Assembly (NCBI RefSeq): GCF_014646255.1
Contig: NZ_BMNC01000002.1
Span: 494,140-558,139, forward strand
Length of the DNA: 64,000 nucleotides
Direction of reading: 5' to 3'
Source of the DNA: Lentzea pudingi
GTDB lineage: Bacteria > Actinomycetota > Actinomycetes > Mycobacteriales > Pseudonocardiaceae
A model generated the notes under the pieces. The model ran no database searches. It was not told the origin of the DNA and saw only the letters and a list, made by a program, of their open reading frames with translations. The position numbers were made by a program, and so were the translations under genes. Every line of letters begins with the position of its first letter. Within the stretch, counting starts at the first letter, position 1. Positions 1-7,573 of the stretch are shown here, piece by piece.

Positions 1-464
1 TGCGCGGGGTAGTTCCACGGCCCGATGACGCCGATGACGCCCAACGGCCGGTACTCCAGCGTCGCGCTGTGGTTGAACATCAGCATGCCCGAGGACACCC
101 GGCGCTTGCCCAGCACACGACCGGCCTGCCGCGAGGCCCAGTGCAGGTGGTCCATCACCAGCGCGACCTCGACGCGGGAGTCGTCCGCGGGCTTGCCCGT
201 CTCCGAGCTGATCAGCGCGATGAACTCGTCCGAGCGCTGCGACAGGATCCTGCGCCAGGCGTCGAGCTTGGTCCTGCGGCCCTCGAACCCGAGACCCGCC
301 CACCACGCGGCGGCCTCGCGCGCCGAGGACACCGCGTCCTCGACCTCGGCGGCCGTGTGGATCGGGTGGTGCGCGACGACCTCACCCGTGCGCGGGTCCA
401 GTGATGCGAACCGCCGCTGCTCGCCATCGGCCGACAGCGCGCTGTCCGAAGCGGTCTGCGTCAT
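1..464 (-). CDS. Aldehyde dehydrogenase family protein (N-terminal part)
   Basis: NAD(P)-dependent aldehyde oxidation is the expected activity. The minus-strand reading begins MTQTASDSALSADGEQ and runs open to the window edge, so only about 155 N-terminal residues are present. The visible part has the family's opening: a substrate-domain start (SLDPRTGEVVAHHPI), a helix rich in Ala/Glu, and the conserved VIGVIGPWNYPA segment that lines the NAD pocket. The catalytic Cys and Glu lie beyond the window. The start is an ATG with TGGAGG 7 nt upstream. The subfamily (succinate-semialdehyde or fatty/aromatic aldehyde dehydrogenase) cannot be decided from this piece. Confidence 0.9.
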   Translation of the reverse strand, partial: MTQTASDSALSADGEQRRFASLDPRTGEVVAHHPIHTAAEVEDAVSSAREAAAWWAGLGFEGRRTKLDAWRRILSQRSDEFIALISSETGKPADDSRVEVALVMDHLHWASRQAGRVLGKRRVSSGMLMFNHSATLEYRPLGVIGVIGPWNYPA

Positions 465-550
465 GGGGGCCCTCCAGGTACTCGCCAGTAACCTCGACAC
501 TAACGCGTACTCGGGGAACTTTCAGCCCCCGCCTGGTCCCGCGCGGTACG

Positions 551-1567
551 TCAGGCCTGGGGCAGCAGGGGAAGAACCGCCTTGGCGAACGCCTGCGCCG
601 CCTGGCAGCGATCCAGCTCCTTCTCCTTCGAGGCCGCGACCACGAACTCCACGATCTCACCCGCGTCGCTCTGGTCCTTCGTCCGGACCAGCACCAGCTC
701 GCACGTCGGGAACGCGCCGTCCCTGAACGCCTGGTAGCCCTTCAGGCCGCCGCCGAGATCGGTCTCGACGGACCTGCTGTCGAACTTGCCGTCCTTCGGG
801 ATGCGCGCCGTCTTGAACTCGATCTGCATCTGCGCGTTCTGCCCCGTCCACGAGCACTGGTGCAGCCCGTACGGCAACGCACGCGGCGAGGCACCGAGCA
901 CAGGCGCGAGCGTCGACCGCTCGACGATCGCGCACGGGTCGACCTCGACCGGCGAGCCCTTCGGCGGGCTGTACTTCTGCGGGTTGCCCCTGAGCTTGCG
1001 CACGGCGCCTTCCAGCACCTTGCGACCAGGCTCGCACGCCTCGCCGCCGCCGGTGCCGGTGTTCGTCTGCATCCGCACGGCCTGTGGGGGGTTCTCCTGC
1101 GTCACGGCCGAGATGAAGCACGAGTTGTTCAGCTTCTGCTCAGCGCTCTTGAGGCCCGCGACCTGCTTGGTCGCGTTCTTCAGCTCCGTCGACGTCAGCG
1201 AGTAGCCGATGTCGATGGTGACGCTGAGCGTCTTGCCGGCCTTGTCCTTCATGTAGTTCGCGCAGCGCGTGTAGGAGCTGCTCGAGTACCTCGACGGCGT
1301 GCCGACCGTCTGCAGCACGTCCTTCTCGATCAGCGCGCACGGGTTGATCAGCCGCAGCCGGTCCGCCGCGAACGCCGGGTCGACGGGCTTGCCCGCCTGC
1401 GCCGACGGCTTGGTCGACGGATCGGTCGTGGTCGCGTCCGCACCTGCCTGCACGGTGCGGCGCGGCGAGTTGGTCTTGGCGAGACCCGGCCCGGTCGCAC
1501 AGCCGGCCATCAGCAACGCGGCGGCGGCGACCACAGCGGTGGCACGAAAACGAGGCACGACGTGCAC
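551..1567 (-). CDS. DUF3558-type lipoprotein with a duplicated domain
   Basis: Secreted lipoprotein of unknown function. From the GTG at 1567 the protein starts MHVVPRFRATAVVAAAALL and reaches a lipobox, LMAGC, at about residue 23, a normal lipoprotein signal. AAAGG sits 8 nt before this GTG. An in-frame GTG at 1621 would add 18 residues and move the signal peptide inwards, so I prefer 1567. The mature part contains two similar units, each opening with a Pro-Cys-Ala pair (INPCALIEKDVL and VDPCAIVERSTL) and holding further cysteines (TRCANYM, HQCSWTG). This fits a tandem DUF3558 fold with disulphides. DUF3558 proteins are common in actinobacteria near type VII or surface genes; no partner is evident here. 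Confidence 0.8.
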   Translation of the reverse strand: MHVVPRFRATAVVAAAALLMAGCATGPGLAKTNSPRRTVQAGADATTTDPSTKPSAQAGKPVDPAFAADRLRLINPCALIEKDVLQTVGTPSRYSSSSYTRCANYMKDKAGKTLSVTIDIGYSLTSTELKNATKQVAGLKSAEQKLNNSCFISAVTQENPPQAVRMQTNTGTGGGEACEPGRKVLEGAVRKLRGNPQKYSPPKGSPVEVDPCAIVERSTLAPVLGASPRALPYGLHQCSWTGQNAQMQIEFKTARIPKDGKFDSRSVETDLGGGLKGYQAFRDGAFPTCELVLVRTKDQSDAGEIVEFVVAASKEKELDRCQAAQAFAKAVLPLLPQA

Positions 1568-1698
1568 GGTAGCGACCTTTGCGGGCGTTCGTGGGCGGTA
1601 CCCCGAGTTACCCCGTGGCACATGTCACCCTGCGCTACGGGAACGATTCAGAAGATCAACGCGCTGTAGAAGGTGAAGACCCCGACAGAAGGAGAGAC

Positions 1699-1791
1699 GT
1701 GCGAAACCGAATCCGTCGCGCATTCAACTGGCTCGACGCGTGGACCATCGAGGCCTTCAACCCTGTTTACCCTGGTCGTCCCCAGTCATAG
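1699..1791 (+). CDS. Small ORF, 30 residues, strong ribosome binding site
   Basis: A GTG at 1699 is preceded by AGAAGGAGAGAC, an almost ideal Shine-Dalgarno sequence. It opens a 30-codon frame starting MRNRIRRAFNWLDAWTIEAF and ending in TAG at 1791. The N-terminus is basic (five Arg in the first 8 residues) and the rest is amphipathic and aromatic, with two Trp and two Phe. The last 6 nt overlap the end of the convergent membrane-protein gene. The function is unknown. A membrane-associated or regulatory microprotein is possible. Support is the RBS and the non-random composition, not homology. Confidence 0.5.
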   Translation: MRNRIRRAFNWLDAWTIEAFNPVYPGRPQS

Positions 1792-2022
1792 CTCCTTGAG
1801 CGGCTCTTTGTCCGTGTCCGCGAACTGAGGCCGCAGCGTCGCCCACGCGGCGAACACCGCCGCCAGCACCACCATGGCGATGCCGGCCCACAGGTTGATG
1901 TTGACCCCTTCGGCCTTCTTCAGGTCCTCGTCGGTCGTGAAACCGAACCCGATGACGACCAGTACGACGCCGTACACGCCGAAGAGGAAAGCGATGATCA
2001 GTCGCAGGTCGAACAACCTCAT
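1786..2022 (-). CDS. Small two-helix membrane protein, symporter partner
   Basis: A 78-residue protein with two clear transmembrane helices (about residues 8-28 and 45-63) joined by a short acidic/basic loop, and a charged tail ending DKEPLKEL. It lies 11 nt downstream of the sodium:solute symporter gene on the same strand and is almost certainly co-transcribed with it. Small proteins of this kind often follow SSS-family genes in actinobacteria, but a function as a carrier subunit is inference. The gene ends in a short convergent overlap with the 30-codon ORF. Confidence 0.75.
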   Translation of the reverse strand: MRLFDLRLIIAFLFGVYGVVLVVIGFGFTTDEDLKKAEGVNINLWAGIAMVVLAAVFAAWATLRPQFADTDKEPLKEL

Positions 2023-2033
2023 GGCAGCCTCCC

Positions 2034-3725
2034 TCAGGCGAAGATGAAGTAGAGAACGGTCGTCAGGGCCAGCACTCCGCCGCCGAGCAGTGCGGGCGAG
2101 CGGTACCAGCCCGCGTCGTCACCGGTGGTGGAGTGCGCCCTGTCCTCCTTGGGCGTCAGGCTGTAGACCAGCCCGCCGAGCTCGCTGTCCGGCTTCGGCC
2201 GCGTGACGAGGCTGACCGCGAAGCTCACGACGATGTCGACCACGAACGCGAGACCCGCGCCGAGGAAGCTCGCGCCCTGGCCAGGAAGCTCCAGCAGCTC
2301 GATGCCGAACGACGGCTCCGAGATCGCGTAGATGAAGATCGCCGTGAACGTACCGGCGAGCAGACCGACCCAGCCGGCGGTCGGCGTCATCCGCTTCCAG
2401 AACATGCCGAGGATGAACGTCGCGAAGAGCGGCGCGTTGAAGAACGAGAACAGCGCCTGGATGTAGTCCATGATGTTGGACCCGCCGAGCGACGCCGCGA
2501 TGAACGCCGTGCCGATCGCGAGGACGCACGCACCGACCGTGGCCAACCGCCCGACGCGCAGGTAGTACTCGTCCGGACGGTCCTTCTTGATGTAGTCCTG
2601 CCACAGGTCGTACGTGAAGACGGTGTTGAACGAGCTGACGTTCGCCGCCACACCGGCCATGAAGCTCGCCAGCAGACCCGTGATCGCGATGCCGAGGATG
2701 CCGTTGGGCAGCAGGTCGCGCATCAGCAGCGGCAGCACGTCGTTGTAGGCCACGCCGCTGCTCGTGTCACCGGCCTTGAGCTGCGCCATCTCCGGCACGA
2801 TCAACGCAGCGATGATGCCGGGGATGATGATGATCGCCGGGATCAACGCCTTCGGGTACGCGCCGATGATCGGCGTGCGCTTGGCCGCGGACATCGACTT
2901 CGCGCTCATCGCGCGCTGCACCTCGGCGAAGTTCGTCGTCCAGTAACCGAACGAAAGCACGAAGCCGAGACCGAACACCAGACCGATGACACTCCACACC
3001 GGGTGCTCGATGCCGGTGAGTTCGGTCGCGGGCCAGGCGGACAGCTGTTCCTTGTCGGTGACCTTCTCGACGATGCCCTGCCAGCCGCCGACCTTGATCA
3101 GGCCGACGATCGTCAACGGCGCCAGCGCGGCCACGATGACGAAGAACTGCAGCACCTCGTTGTAGATGGCGGCACTCAGACCGCCGAGGGTCGTGTACGC
3201 GAGAACCACCAGTGCCGCGACGCAGATGGACACCGGCAGCGGCCACCCGAGCAGCGCGTCGATGATCACCGCGAGCGCGAACAGGTTGATGCCCGCGATC
3301 AGGATCTGCGCGACGGCGAAGCTGATCGCGTTGACCAGGTGAGCCGGCTTGCCGAACCGCCGGCGCATGAACTCGGGAACGCTGCGCACTTTCGAGCCGT
3401 AGTAGAACGGCATCATCACCAGACCGAGGAACACCATCGCGGGGATGGCGCCGATCCAGTAGTAGTGCACGGTCGCCATGCCGTACTGCGCGCCGTTCGC
3501 CGTCATGCCCATCAGCTCGAGCGCGCCGAGGTTCGCCGAGATGAACGCGAGTCCGGTGACCCACGCCGGCAGCGACCTGCCGGACAGCAGGAAGTCGAGG
3601 CTGGAGGAGACGGATCGTCTCGCCATCACGCCGATGCCGAGAACCACCACGAAGTAGATCAACAGCAACGCGTAGTCGATCGGTCCCGCGTCCAGCCGCA
3701 GGTCCGCCTCAGCCAAGATCGACAC
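2034..3725 (-). CDS. Sodium:solute symporter (SSS family, SGLT-like)
   Basis: Sodium-coupled uptake of a sugar or similar solute across the cytoplasmic membrane. The 563-residue protein is almost wholly made of hydrophobic helices, about 14 by eye. It carries the vSGLT-like opening (LLSGRSLPAWVTGLAFISAN, then GALELMGMTANGAQYG) and the helix-rich core typical of the LeuT-fold SSS family. I start at the GTG at 3725, which follows GGGAGG by 6 nt and gives MSILAEADLRLDAGPIDY. An upstream ATG at 3764 has no such site. It is followed by the small membrane protein at 1786-2022. The substrate cannot be read from the sequence; glucose, galactose and myo-inositol types are all possible. Confidence 0.9.
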   Translation of the reverse strand: MSILAEADLRLDAGPIDYALLLIYFVVVLGIGVMARRSVSSSLDFLLSGRSLPAWVTGLAFISANLGALELMGMTANGAQYGMATVHYYWIGAIPAMVFLGLVMMPFYYGSKVRSVPEFMRRRFGKPAHLVNAISFAVAQILIAGINLFALAVIIDALLGWPLPVSICVAALVVLAYTTLGGLSAAIYNEVLQFFVIVAALAPLTIVGLIKVGGWQGIVEKVTDKEQLSAWPATELTGIEHPVWSVIGLVFGLGFVLSFGYWTTNFAEVQRAMSAKSMSAAKRTPIIGAYPKALIPAIIIIPGIIAALIVPEMAQLKAGDTSSGVAYNDVLPLLMRDLLPNGILGIAITGLLASFMAGVAANVSSFNTVFTYDLWQDYIKKDRPDEYYLRVGRLATVGACVLAIGTAFIAASLGGSNIMDYIQALFSFFNAPLFATFILGMFWKRMTPTAGWVGLLAGTFTAIFIYAISEPSFGIELLELPGQGASFLGAGLAFVVDIVVSFAVSLVTRPKPDSELGGLVYSLTPKEDRAHSTTGDDAGWYRSPALLGGGVLALTTVLYFIFA

Positions 3726-3887
3726 CGTCCACCTCCCAAGACTTCGAACAAAGTCGAACATCATCGACCAGGAGAGGACAGTACTCCAGGTGAGCGCAGT
3801 CCTACCCCGTGTGGATGATCACCAAACCACGGCGTTCGAAGGGGCGCTCGCCGAAGCCGGGGAGCGGGGGAATTCGGGTGCGCGGGA

Positions 3888-4277
3888 GTGTCTTCGAAGC
3901 CAAGACTGACAAACGTGGAAGGCAAGAAGTGCTCACAATGCGGCAGCACCCCGGCACGGACCAGGGAAGGCCACACGCACTACCCGCTGTGCGACGACTG
4001 CGCGCAGCGGCAGACGAGGTGGTCCTGCCCCGGCTGCGGCCGTGACATGTACAGCAGCCTGATCGCCTCGACCGGAGACCCGTGCTTCGGGTGCGAGTCG
4101 CAGCTGATGTTCGCGGCGCAATGCCCGCAGACCCGCGACGAGATCGACACCGCCGTTGCGACTCTGCCGAACATCAGGACGATCAAGCGGATCCGCGACC
4201 TGACCGGGTGCGGTCTCCGGGTGGCGATTGGAATCCACGCCGACCGCCACCGGGCCAGGCGGGACGCGGCCGAATGA
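3888..4277 (+). CDS. Double zinc-ribbon protein with an L7/L12-like tail
   Basis: A 129-residue protein of unknown function. The N-terminal two thirds carry four CxxC pairs (CSQC, CDDC, CPGC, CFGC), enough to bind two zinc ions. The C-terminal segment IKRIRDLTGCGLRVAIGI resembles the IKxIRxxTGxGLxxA pattern of the ribosomal protein L7/L12 C-terminal domain. The GTG start follows GGGTGCGCGGGA. A long perfect hairpin lies just downstream, between this gene and convergent nucS. Zinc ribbons with such a tail could act on ribosomes or transcription; no partner gene is adjacent. Confidence 0.7.
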   Translation: MSSKPRLTNVEGKKCSQCGSTPARTREGHTHYPLCDDCAQRQTRWSCPGCGRDMYSSLIASTGDPCFGCESQLMFAAQCPQTRDEIDTAVATLPNIRTIKRIRDLTGCGLRVAIGIHADRHRARRDAAE

Positions 4278-4279
4278 GC

Positions 4280-4307
4280 GAGCCCGGCACCTCGCGGTGC
4301 CGGGCTC
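4280..4307. terminator. Bidirectional hairpin between zinc-ribbon gene and nucS
   Basis: A perfect 12-bp inverted repeat (GAGCCCGGCACC, 4-nt loop, then its complement) lies in the 44-bp gap between two convergent genes. There is no clear U-tract, as is usual in high-GC actinobacteria. It most likely ends transcription in both directions. Confidence 0.75.
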
Positions 4308-4321
4308 CTGGGTCCTCGTGG

Positions 4322-4981
4322 TCAGAACAGCCGAAACTCGTCCGGCTCGATCCCGCGCAACGCGTCGTAGTCCAGCACCACGCACCGGATCCCGCGGTCC
4401 TCCGCCAGCACCCGTGCCTGCGGCTTGATCTGCTGCGCCGCGAACACACCGGCGACCGGCGCGATCAGCGGGTCGCGGTTGAGCAGCTCCAGGTACCTGG
4501 TCAGCTGCTCCACGCCGTCGATCTCACCGCGCCGCTTGATCTCCACGGCGACCGACGCCCCGGCGGAGTCCCGGCACATCAGGTCGACCGGGCCGATCGG
4601 GGTCGGGAACTCGCGGCGCACCAGGGTCCAGCCGTCGCCCAGGGTCGTGACGTGCTGGGCGAGCAGCTTCTGCAGGTCGGCCTCGACGCCGTCCTTCTGC
4701 AGGCCGGGCTCCGGGCCGAGCTCGTGCTTGGAGTCGTGCATGACCTCGTCGAGGGTGATGATCAGCTTCTCCCCCGACTTGTTCTGCACCGTCCAGATGT
4801 CCGGATCTTCGATGAGCCAGCAGGGCGGGCTCATCCAGTTCAACGGCTTGAACGCGCGGTCGTCCGAGTGGATCGACACCGAACCGTCGGCCTTGATCAG
4901 CAGCAGGCGCTGAGCCATCGGCAGATGGGCGGTGAGTCGTCCGACGTAGTCGACCTGGCAGCGAGCGATGACGAGACGCAC
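4322..4981 (-). CDS. nucS: Mismatch-specific endonuclease NucS/EndoMS
   Basis: Cuts both strands at mismatched bases (G-T, G-G, T-T) and carries the non-canonical mismatch repair of actinobacteria, which lack MutS/MutL. The 219-residue length matches the family. The C-terminal RecB-like nuclease domain shows the catalytic pattern: Asp133 in GPVDLMCRD, Glu147 and Lys149 in VAVEIKRRG, and Gln159 in GVEQLTRY. The N-terminal half is the DNA-binding/dimer domain ([12 protein letters not shown] at the start). The last residues, EFRLF, look like the sliding-clamp-binding tail known for this family. The GTG start gives the conserved MRLVIA opening. The gene is single and convergent with the zinc-ribbon gene. 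Confidence 0.95.
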   Translation of the reverse strand: MRLVIARCQVDYVGRLTAHLPMAQRLLLIKADGSVSIHSDDRAFKPLNWMSPPCWLIEDPDIWTVQNKSGEKLIITLDEVMHDSKHELGPEPGLQKDGVEADLQKLLAQHVTTLGDGWTLVRREFPTPIGPVDLMCRDSAGASVAVEIKRRGEIDGVEQLTRYLELLNRDPLIAPVAGVFAAQQIKPQARVLAEDRGIRCVVLDYDALRGIEPDEFRLF

Positions 4982-5035
4982 CGCGACAGGCTACGGGGTG
5001 CGTCCGGGATCCGGTCGTTAGGTACGGTCCGTGGC

Positions 5036-5572
5036 GTGGAAAGCCTCGGCACCCGTCAGGTGTACGCAAACCCGTGGATGACCGTTCGCGAGGACGAGAT
5101 CCAGCGCGCGGACGGATCCAGCGGCATCTACGGCGTGGTCGACAAACCCGACTTCGCGCTGATCATCCCGCTCGACGGCGAGCGCCTGCGGCTCGTCGAA
5201 CAGTTCCGCTACCCGATCGGCCTGCGCCGCTGGGAGTTCCCGCAGGGCACCGCGCCCGACCGCGCCGACTCCGACCCGTTGCAGCTCGCCGCCCGCGAAC
5301 TGCGCGAGGAGACCGGACTGCGGGCCGGCCGGATGATCGAGCTCGGCCTGCTCGACGTCGCGCCCGGCATGTCGTCGCAGCGCGGCCGGGTGTTCCTCGC
5401 GACCGGCCTCACCGAGGGCTTCCACGAGCGGGAGCACGAGGAGCAGGACATGCGCTCGCGGTGGTTCCCGCGCGCGGAGTTCGAGTCGATGATCGCGAAG
5501 GGCGAGATCACCGACGCCCAGTCGATCGCCGCGTACACGTTCCTGCTGCTGCACGAACACTCTCAGCCCTGA
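5036..5572 (+). CDS. Nudix hydrolase, ADP-ribose pyrophosphatase-like
   Basis: Hydrolyses a nucleoside diphosphate linked to another moiety, probably ADP-ribose or a sugar nucleotide, in the cytoplasm. The protein has 178 residues from the GTG at 5036. The Nudix signature is seen as RELREETGL, holding the metal-binding Glu residues, preceded by the ADPRase-type EFPQG. The first half of the box is altered: the usual Glu before the helix is Ser, and the spacing from the Gly is two residues longer. The C-terminal half has the MSSQRGRVFLATGL segment found in ADP-ribose/GDP-mannose hydrolases. It is divergent from nucS and overlaps the end of the convergent AraC-type gene by 10 nt. Confidence 0.85.
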   Translation: MESLGTRQVYANPWMTVREDEIQRADGSSGIYGVVDKPDFALIIPLDGERLRLVEQFRYPIGLRRWEFPQGTAPDRADSDPLQLAARELREETGLRAGRMIELGLLDVAPGMSSQRGRVFLATGLTEGFHEREHEEQDMRSRWFPRAEFESMIAKGEITDAQSIAAYTFLLLHEHSQP

Positions 5573-6480
5573 AAAGCCGCCCGGTAGCTCTGCGGTGAGG
5601 TGCCGGCGATCCGCTTGAACCGGTCGCGGAACGCCGTCGCCGACCCGAACCCGACGCGGCTCGCGATCAGCTCGACGGGGTCCTTCGTCGTTTCGAGCAG
5701 GTGCTGGGCCTGCCTGACGCGCGCCCGGTGCAGCCACTGCAACGGCGTCGTGCCGGTCTGCTCGCGGAACCGCCGGTTCAACGTCCGCGTGCTCATGCCC
5801 GCCTGCCTGGCCAGGTCGTCCAGCGTCAGCTCCTGCGACACATGAGCGTCCATCCACAGCAGCAGGGGTTCGAGCTCCGCTCCCTGAGGCGCCACCGGCG
5901 GCGTGACGATGAACTGCGCCTGCCCGCCCTCCCGTTCCAGCGGCATCACGGCGAATCGCGCCGCGTCGGCCGCCACCGCGGACCCGTGGTCGCGCCGGAT
6001 CATGTGCAGGCACAGGTCGAGCCCCGCCGCGGCACCGGCGGAAGTCAGGAACTGGCCGTTGTCGACGTACAGCACGTCCGGGTCGACTTCCAGGGCCGGG
6101 AACCGCGCCGCCAGCTCCTCCGCGCCCAGCCAGTGCGTGGTCACCCGGAGCCCGTCCAGCAACCCGGTCTCGGCGAACACGAAGGCGCCCGTGCAGATCG
6201 ACGCGATCCGGGCGCCCCGGGCCGCGGCCTGCCGCAACGCCTCGACCAACGGCCGGGGCACCACCATCGCGGGGTCGTGCCCCGGCAGGACGATCGTGTC
6301 CACTTCGGACAGCAACTCCAAGCCGTGCGGGACCTTGATCTCGAAGCAGCCCGCGTCGACCGTCCTCTTCGGACCGCAGACGCGCACGCGGTACCGGCCG
6401 ACCCAGTTGAACGCGTCGACCGGTGTCGCGAAGTCGAACGGGACCACGCTGTCCATCGCCACCACTGCCACCTCGTGCAC
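5563..6480 (-). CDS. GlxA-family AraC-type transcriptional regulator
   Basis: Transcription factor made of an N-terminal DJ-1/PfpI-like domain (about residues 1-180) and a C-terminal AraC double helix-turn-helix. The nucleophile-elbow region reads SICTGAFVFAETGLLDG. The DNA-binding part includes LTLDDLARQAGMSTRTLNRR and ends with VGFGSATAFRDRFKRIAGT, the standard AraC signature. I choose the GTG at 6480 (MHEVAVVAMDSVVPFDF), preceded by GGTGG. The longer frame from 6522 would run through the dyad at 6499-6537, which is more likely an operator. It is divergent from a stand-alone DJ-1/PfpI gene, the typical arrangement in which the regulator controls its neighbour. Confidence 0.88.
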   Translation of the reverse strand: MHEVAVVAMDSVVPFDFATPVDAFNWVGRYRVRVCGPKRTVDAGCFEIKVPHGLELLSEVDTIVLPGHDPAMVVPRPLVEALRQAAARGARIASICTGAFVFAETGLLDGLRVTTHWLGAEELAARFPALEVDPDVLYVDNGQFLTSAGAAAGLDLCLHMIRRDHGSAVAADAARFAVMPLEREGGQAQFIVTPPVAPQGAELEPLLLWMDAHVSQELTLDDLARQAGMSTRTLNRRFREQTGTTPLQWLHRARVRQAQHLLETTKDPVELIASRVGFGSATAFRDRFKRIAGTSPQSYRAAFQG

Positions 6481-6498
6481 GTCCACCACCGTAGCTGG

Positions 6499-6537
6499 CG
6501 AGAATCCGTTGGAACATGGCATTCCAGCCAGTTCTCG
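6499..6537. promoter_or_regulatory. Dyad operator between GlxA-type regulator and DJ-1 gene
   Basis: Two half-sites of the form TTCC-N6-TTCTCG face each other with a 7-bp centre: CGAGAA at 6499-6504, GGAA at 6511-6514, TTCC at 6522-6525 and TTCTCG at 6532-6537. The symmetry axis falls at 6518 for both arm pairs. Its place between two divergent genes, one encoding an AraC-type regulator, suggests that it is that regulator's binding site. The assignment is inference; the symmetry is directly visible. Confidence 0.65.
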
Positions 6538-6590
6538 ACGGGATCCGGCCCTCCTACGGTTTTGATCACCGACGTGAGGGAGCAGGCGCT

Positions 6591-7169
6591 GTGAAAGCTC
6601 AAGTGGTGTTGTTCGACGGCTTCGACCCGTTGGACGTGATCGGCCCGTACGAGACGCTGACCGCGGGCGGGATCCAGACCGAACTGGTGGCGGTCGAAGG
6701 ACCGCACGAGGTCCCGGCCGGCCTGAACCTGTTGTCCCTCAGGGCAACCGCCGCGTTCGACCCCGGCACGGACCTCGTCGTCGTGCCCGGCGCGGCAGCG
6801 CTCCAGGACGAGGAGGTGTTCGCGCTGCTCAGCGCGGGTGCCGCCACTGTCGGCCCCGCACTCAGAGAGACCAGCGCGCTCATCGCCACCGTGTGCGGAG
6901 GCTCGTTGCTGCTGGGCATCGCCGGCCTGATCAAGGGCCGCAACGCCACCACAAACCACCTCGGCCTGCACGCGCTGGAGTCCATGGGCGTGAACCCGGT
7001 CCGCGCCCGCATCGTCGACGACGGCGACCTGGTCAGCGCCGCCGGCGTCACGTCGGGCGTCGACCTCGGTCTCTACCTGCTCGAACGCGAGATCGGCGCC
7101 CAGCAGGCCCTGCAGGTCGAGACGCTGTTCGCGCACGAACGCCGCGGCACGGTGTGGAGCGCGGCGTGA
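6591..7169 (+). CDS. DJ-1/PfpI family protein
   Basis: Cytoplasmic protein of the glutamine-amidotransferase-like DJ-1/PfpI superfamily, 192 residues from the GTG at 6591 (MKAQVVLFDGFDPLDVIGPY), which follows GAGGGAGCAGG. The conserved nucleophile Cys sits in IATVCGGSLLLGIAGLIKG and is followed by NATTNHLGL, as in isonitrile-hydratase-like and GlxA-like members. The exact reaction is unknown: isonitrile hydration, glyoxalase III-type activity or a regulatory role are all seen in the superfamily. The stop overlaps the next gene by 4 nt (GTGA), so the two are translationally coupled. Confidence 0.85.
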   Translation: MKAQVVLFDGFDPLDVIGPYETLTAGGIQTELVAVEGPHEVPAGLNLLSLRATAAFDPGTDLVVVPGAAALQDEEVFALLSAGAATVGPALRETSALIATVCGGSLLLGIAGLIKGRNATTNHLGLHALESMGVNPVRARIVDDGDLVSAAGVTSGVDLGLYLLEREIGAQQALQVETLFAHERRGTVWSAA

Positions 7170-7573
7170 GCAAGTTCTTCCTCTCGCTGCACGTCCTGGC
7201 CGCGATCATCGCGATCGGTCCGGTCACGGTCGCCGCCAGCATGTTCCCGAAGGCCGTCACCACGGCCGGCAACCCCGAGCTGCTGCACCGGATCTGCCGC
7301 GTCTACGCGCTCATCGGCATCTCGGTGCCGGTCTTCGGGTTCGCGACGGCGGGCGTGATGGGCGTGACCGGCCACCCCTGGGTGATCGTGTCGATCGCGC
7401 TCACCACCGCCGCCGCGTTCGTGCTGGCCCTCAAGATCCTTCCCGGTCAGGAGAGGGCGTTGAAGACCAAGGACGTCAAGCGGCTGGCCATGTACACGGG
7501 CGTCTTCAACCTGCTGTGGGCGACGGTGACCGTGCTCATGATCCTCCGGCCGGGCTCGACGACCGGCGCCTAG
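7166..7573 (+). CDS. DUF2269-type integral membrane protein
   Basis: A 135-residue membrane protein with four hydrophobic helices (about residues 5-25, 44-66, 73-93 and 108-128). The opening SKFFLSLHVLAAIIAIGP with a conserved His matches the DUF2269 family, whose function is unknown. The start GTG overlaps the stop of the DJ-1 gene, so the two form one operon under the dyad at 6499-6537. The end overlaps the convergent SDR gene by 4 nt. Confidence 0.75.
   Translation: MSKFFLSLHVLAAIIAIGPVTVAASMFPKAVTTAGNPELLHRICRVYALIGISVPVFGFATAGVMGVTGHPWVIVSIALTTAAAFVLALKILPGQERALKTKDVKRLAMYTGVFNLLWATVTVLMILRPGSTTGA

Noticed and set aside
2133..3818. Plus-strand frame of 561 codons opposite the symporter gene
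   Set aside because: Shadow of the symporter; its Arg/Asp/His/Gln-rich composition is that of antisense high-GC coding DNA.
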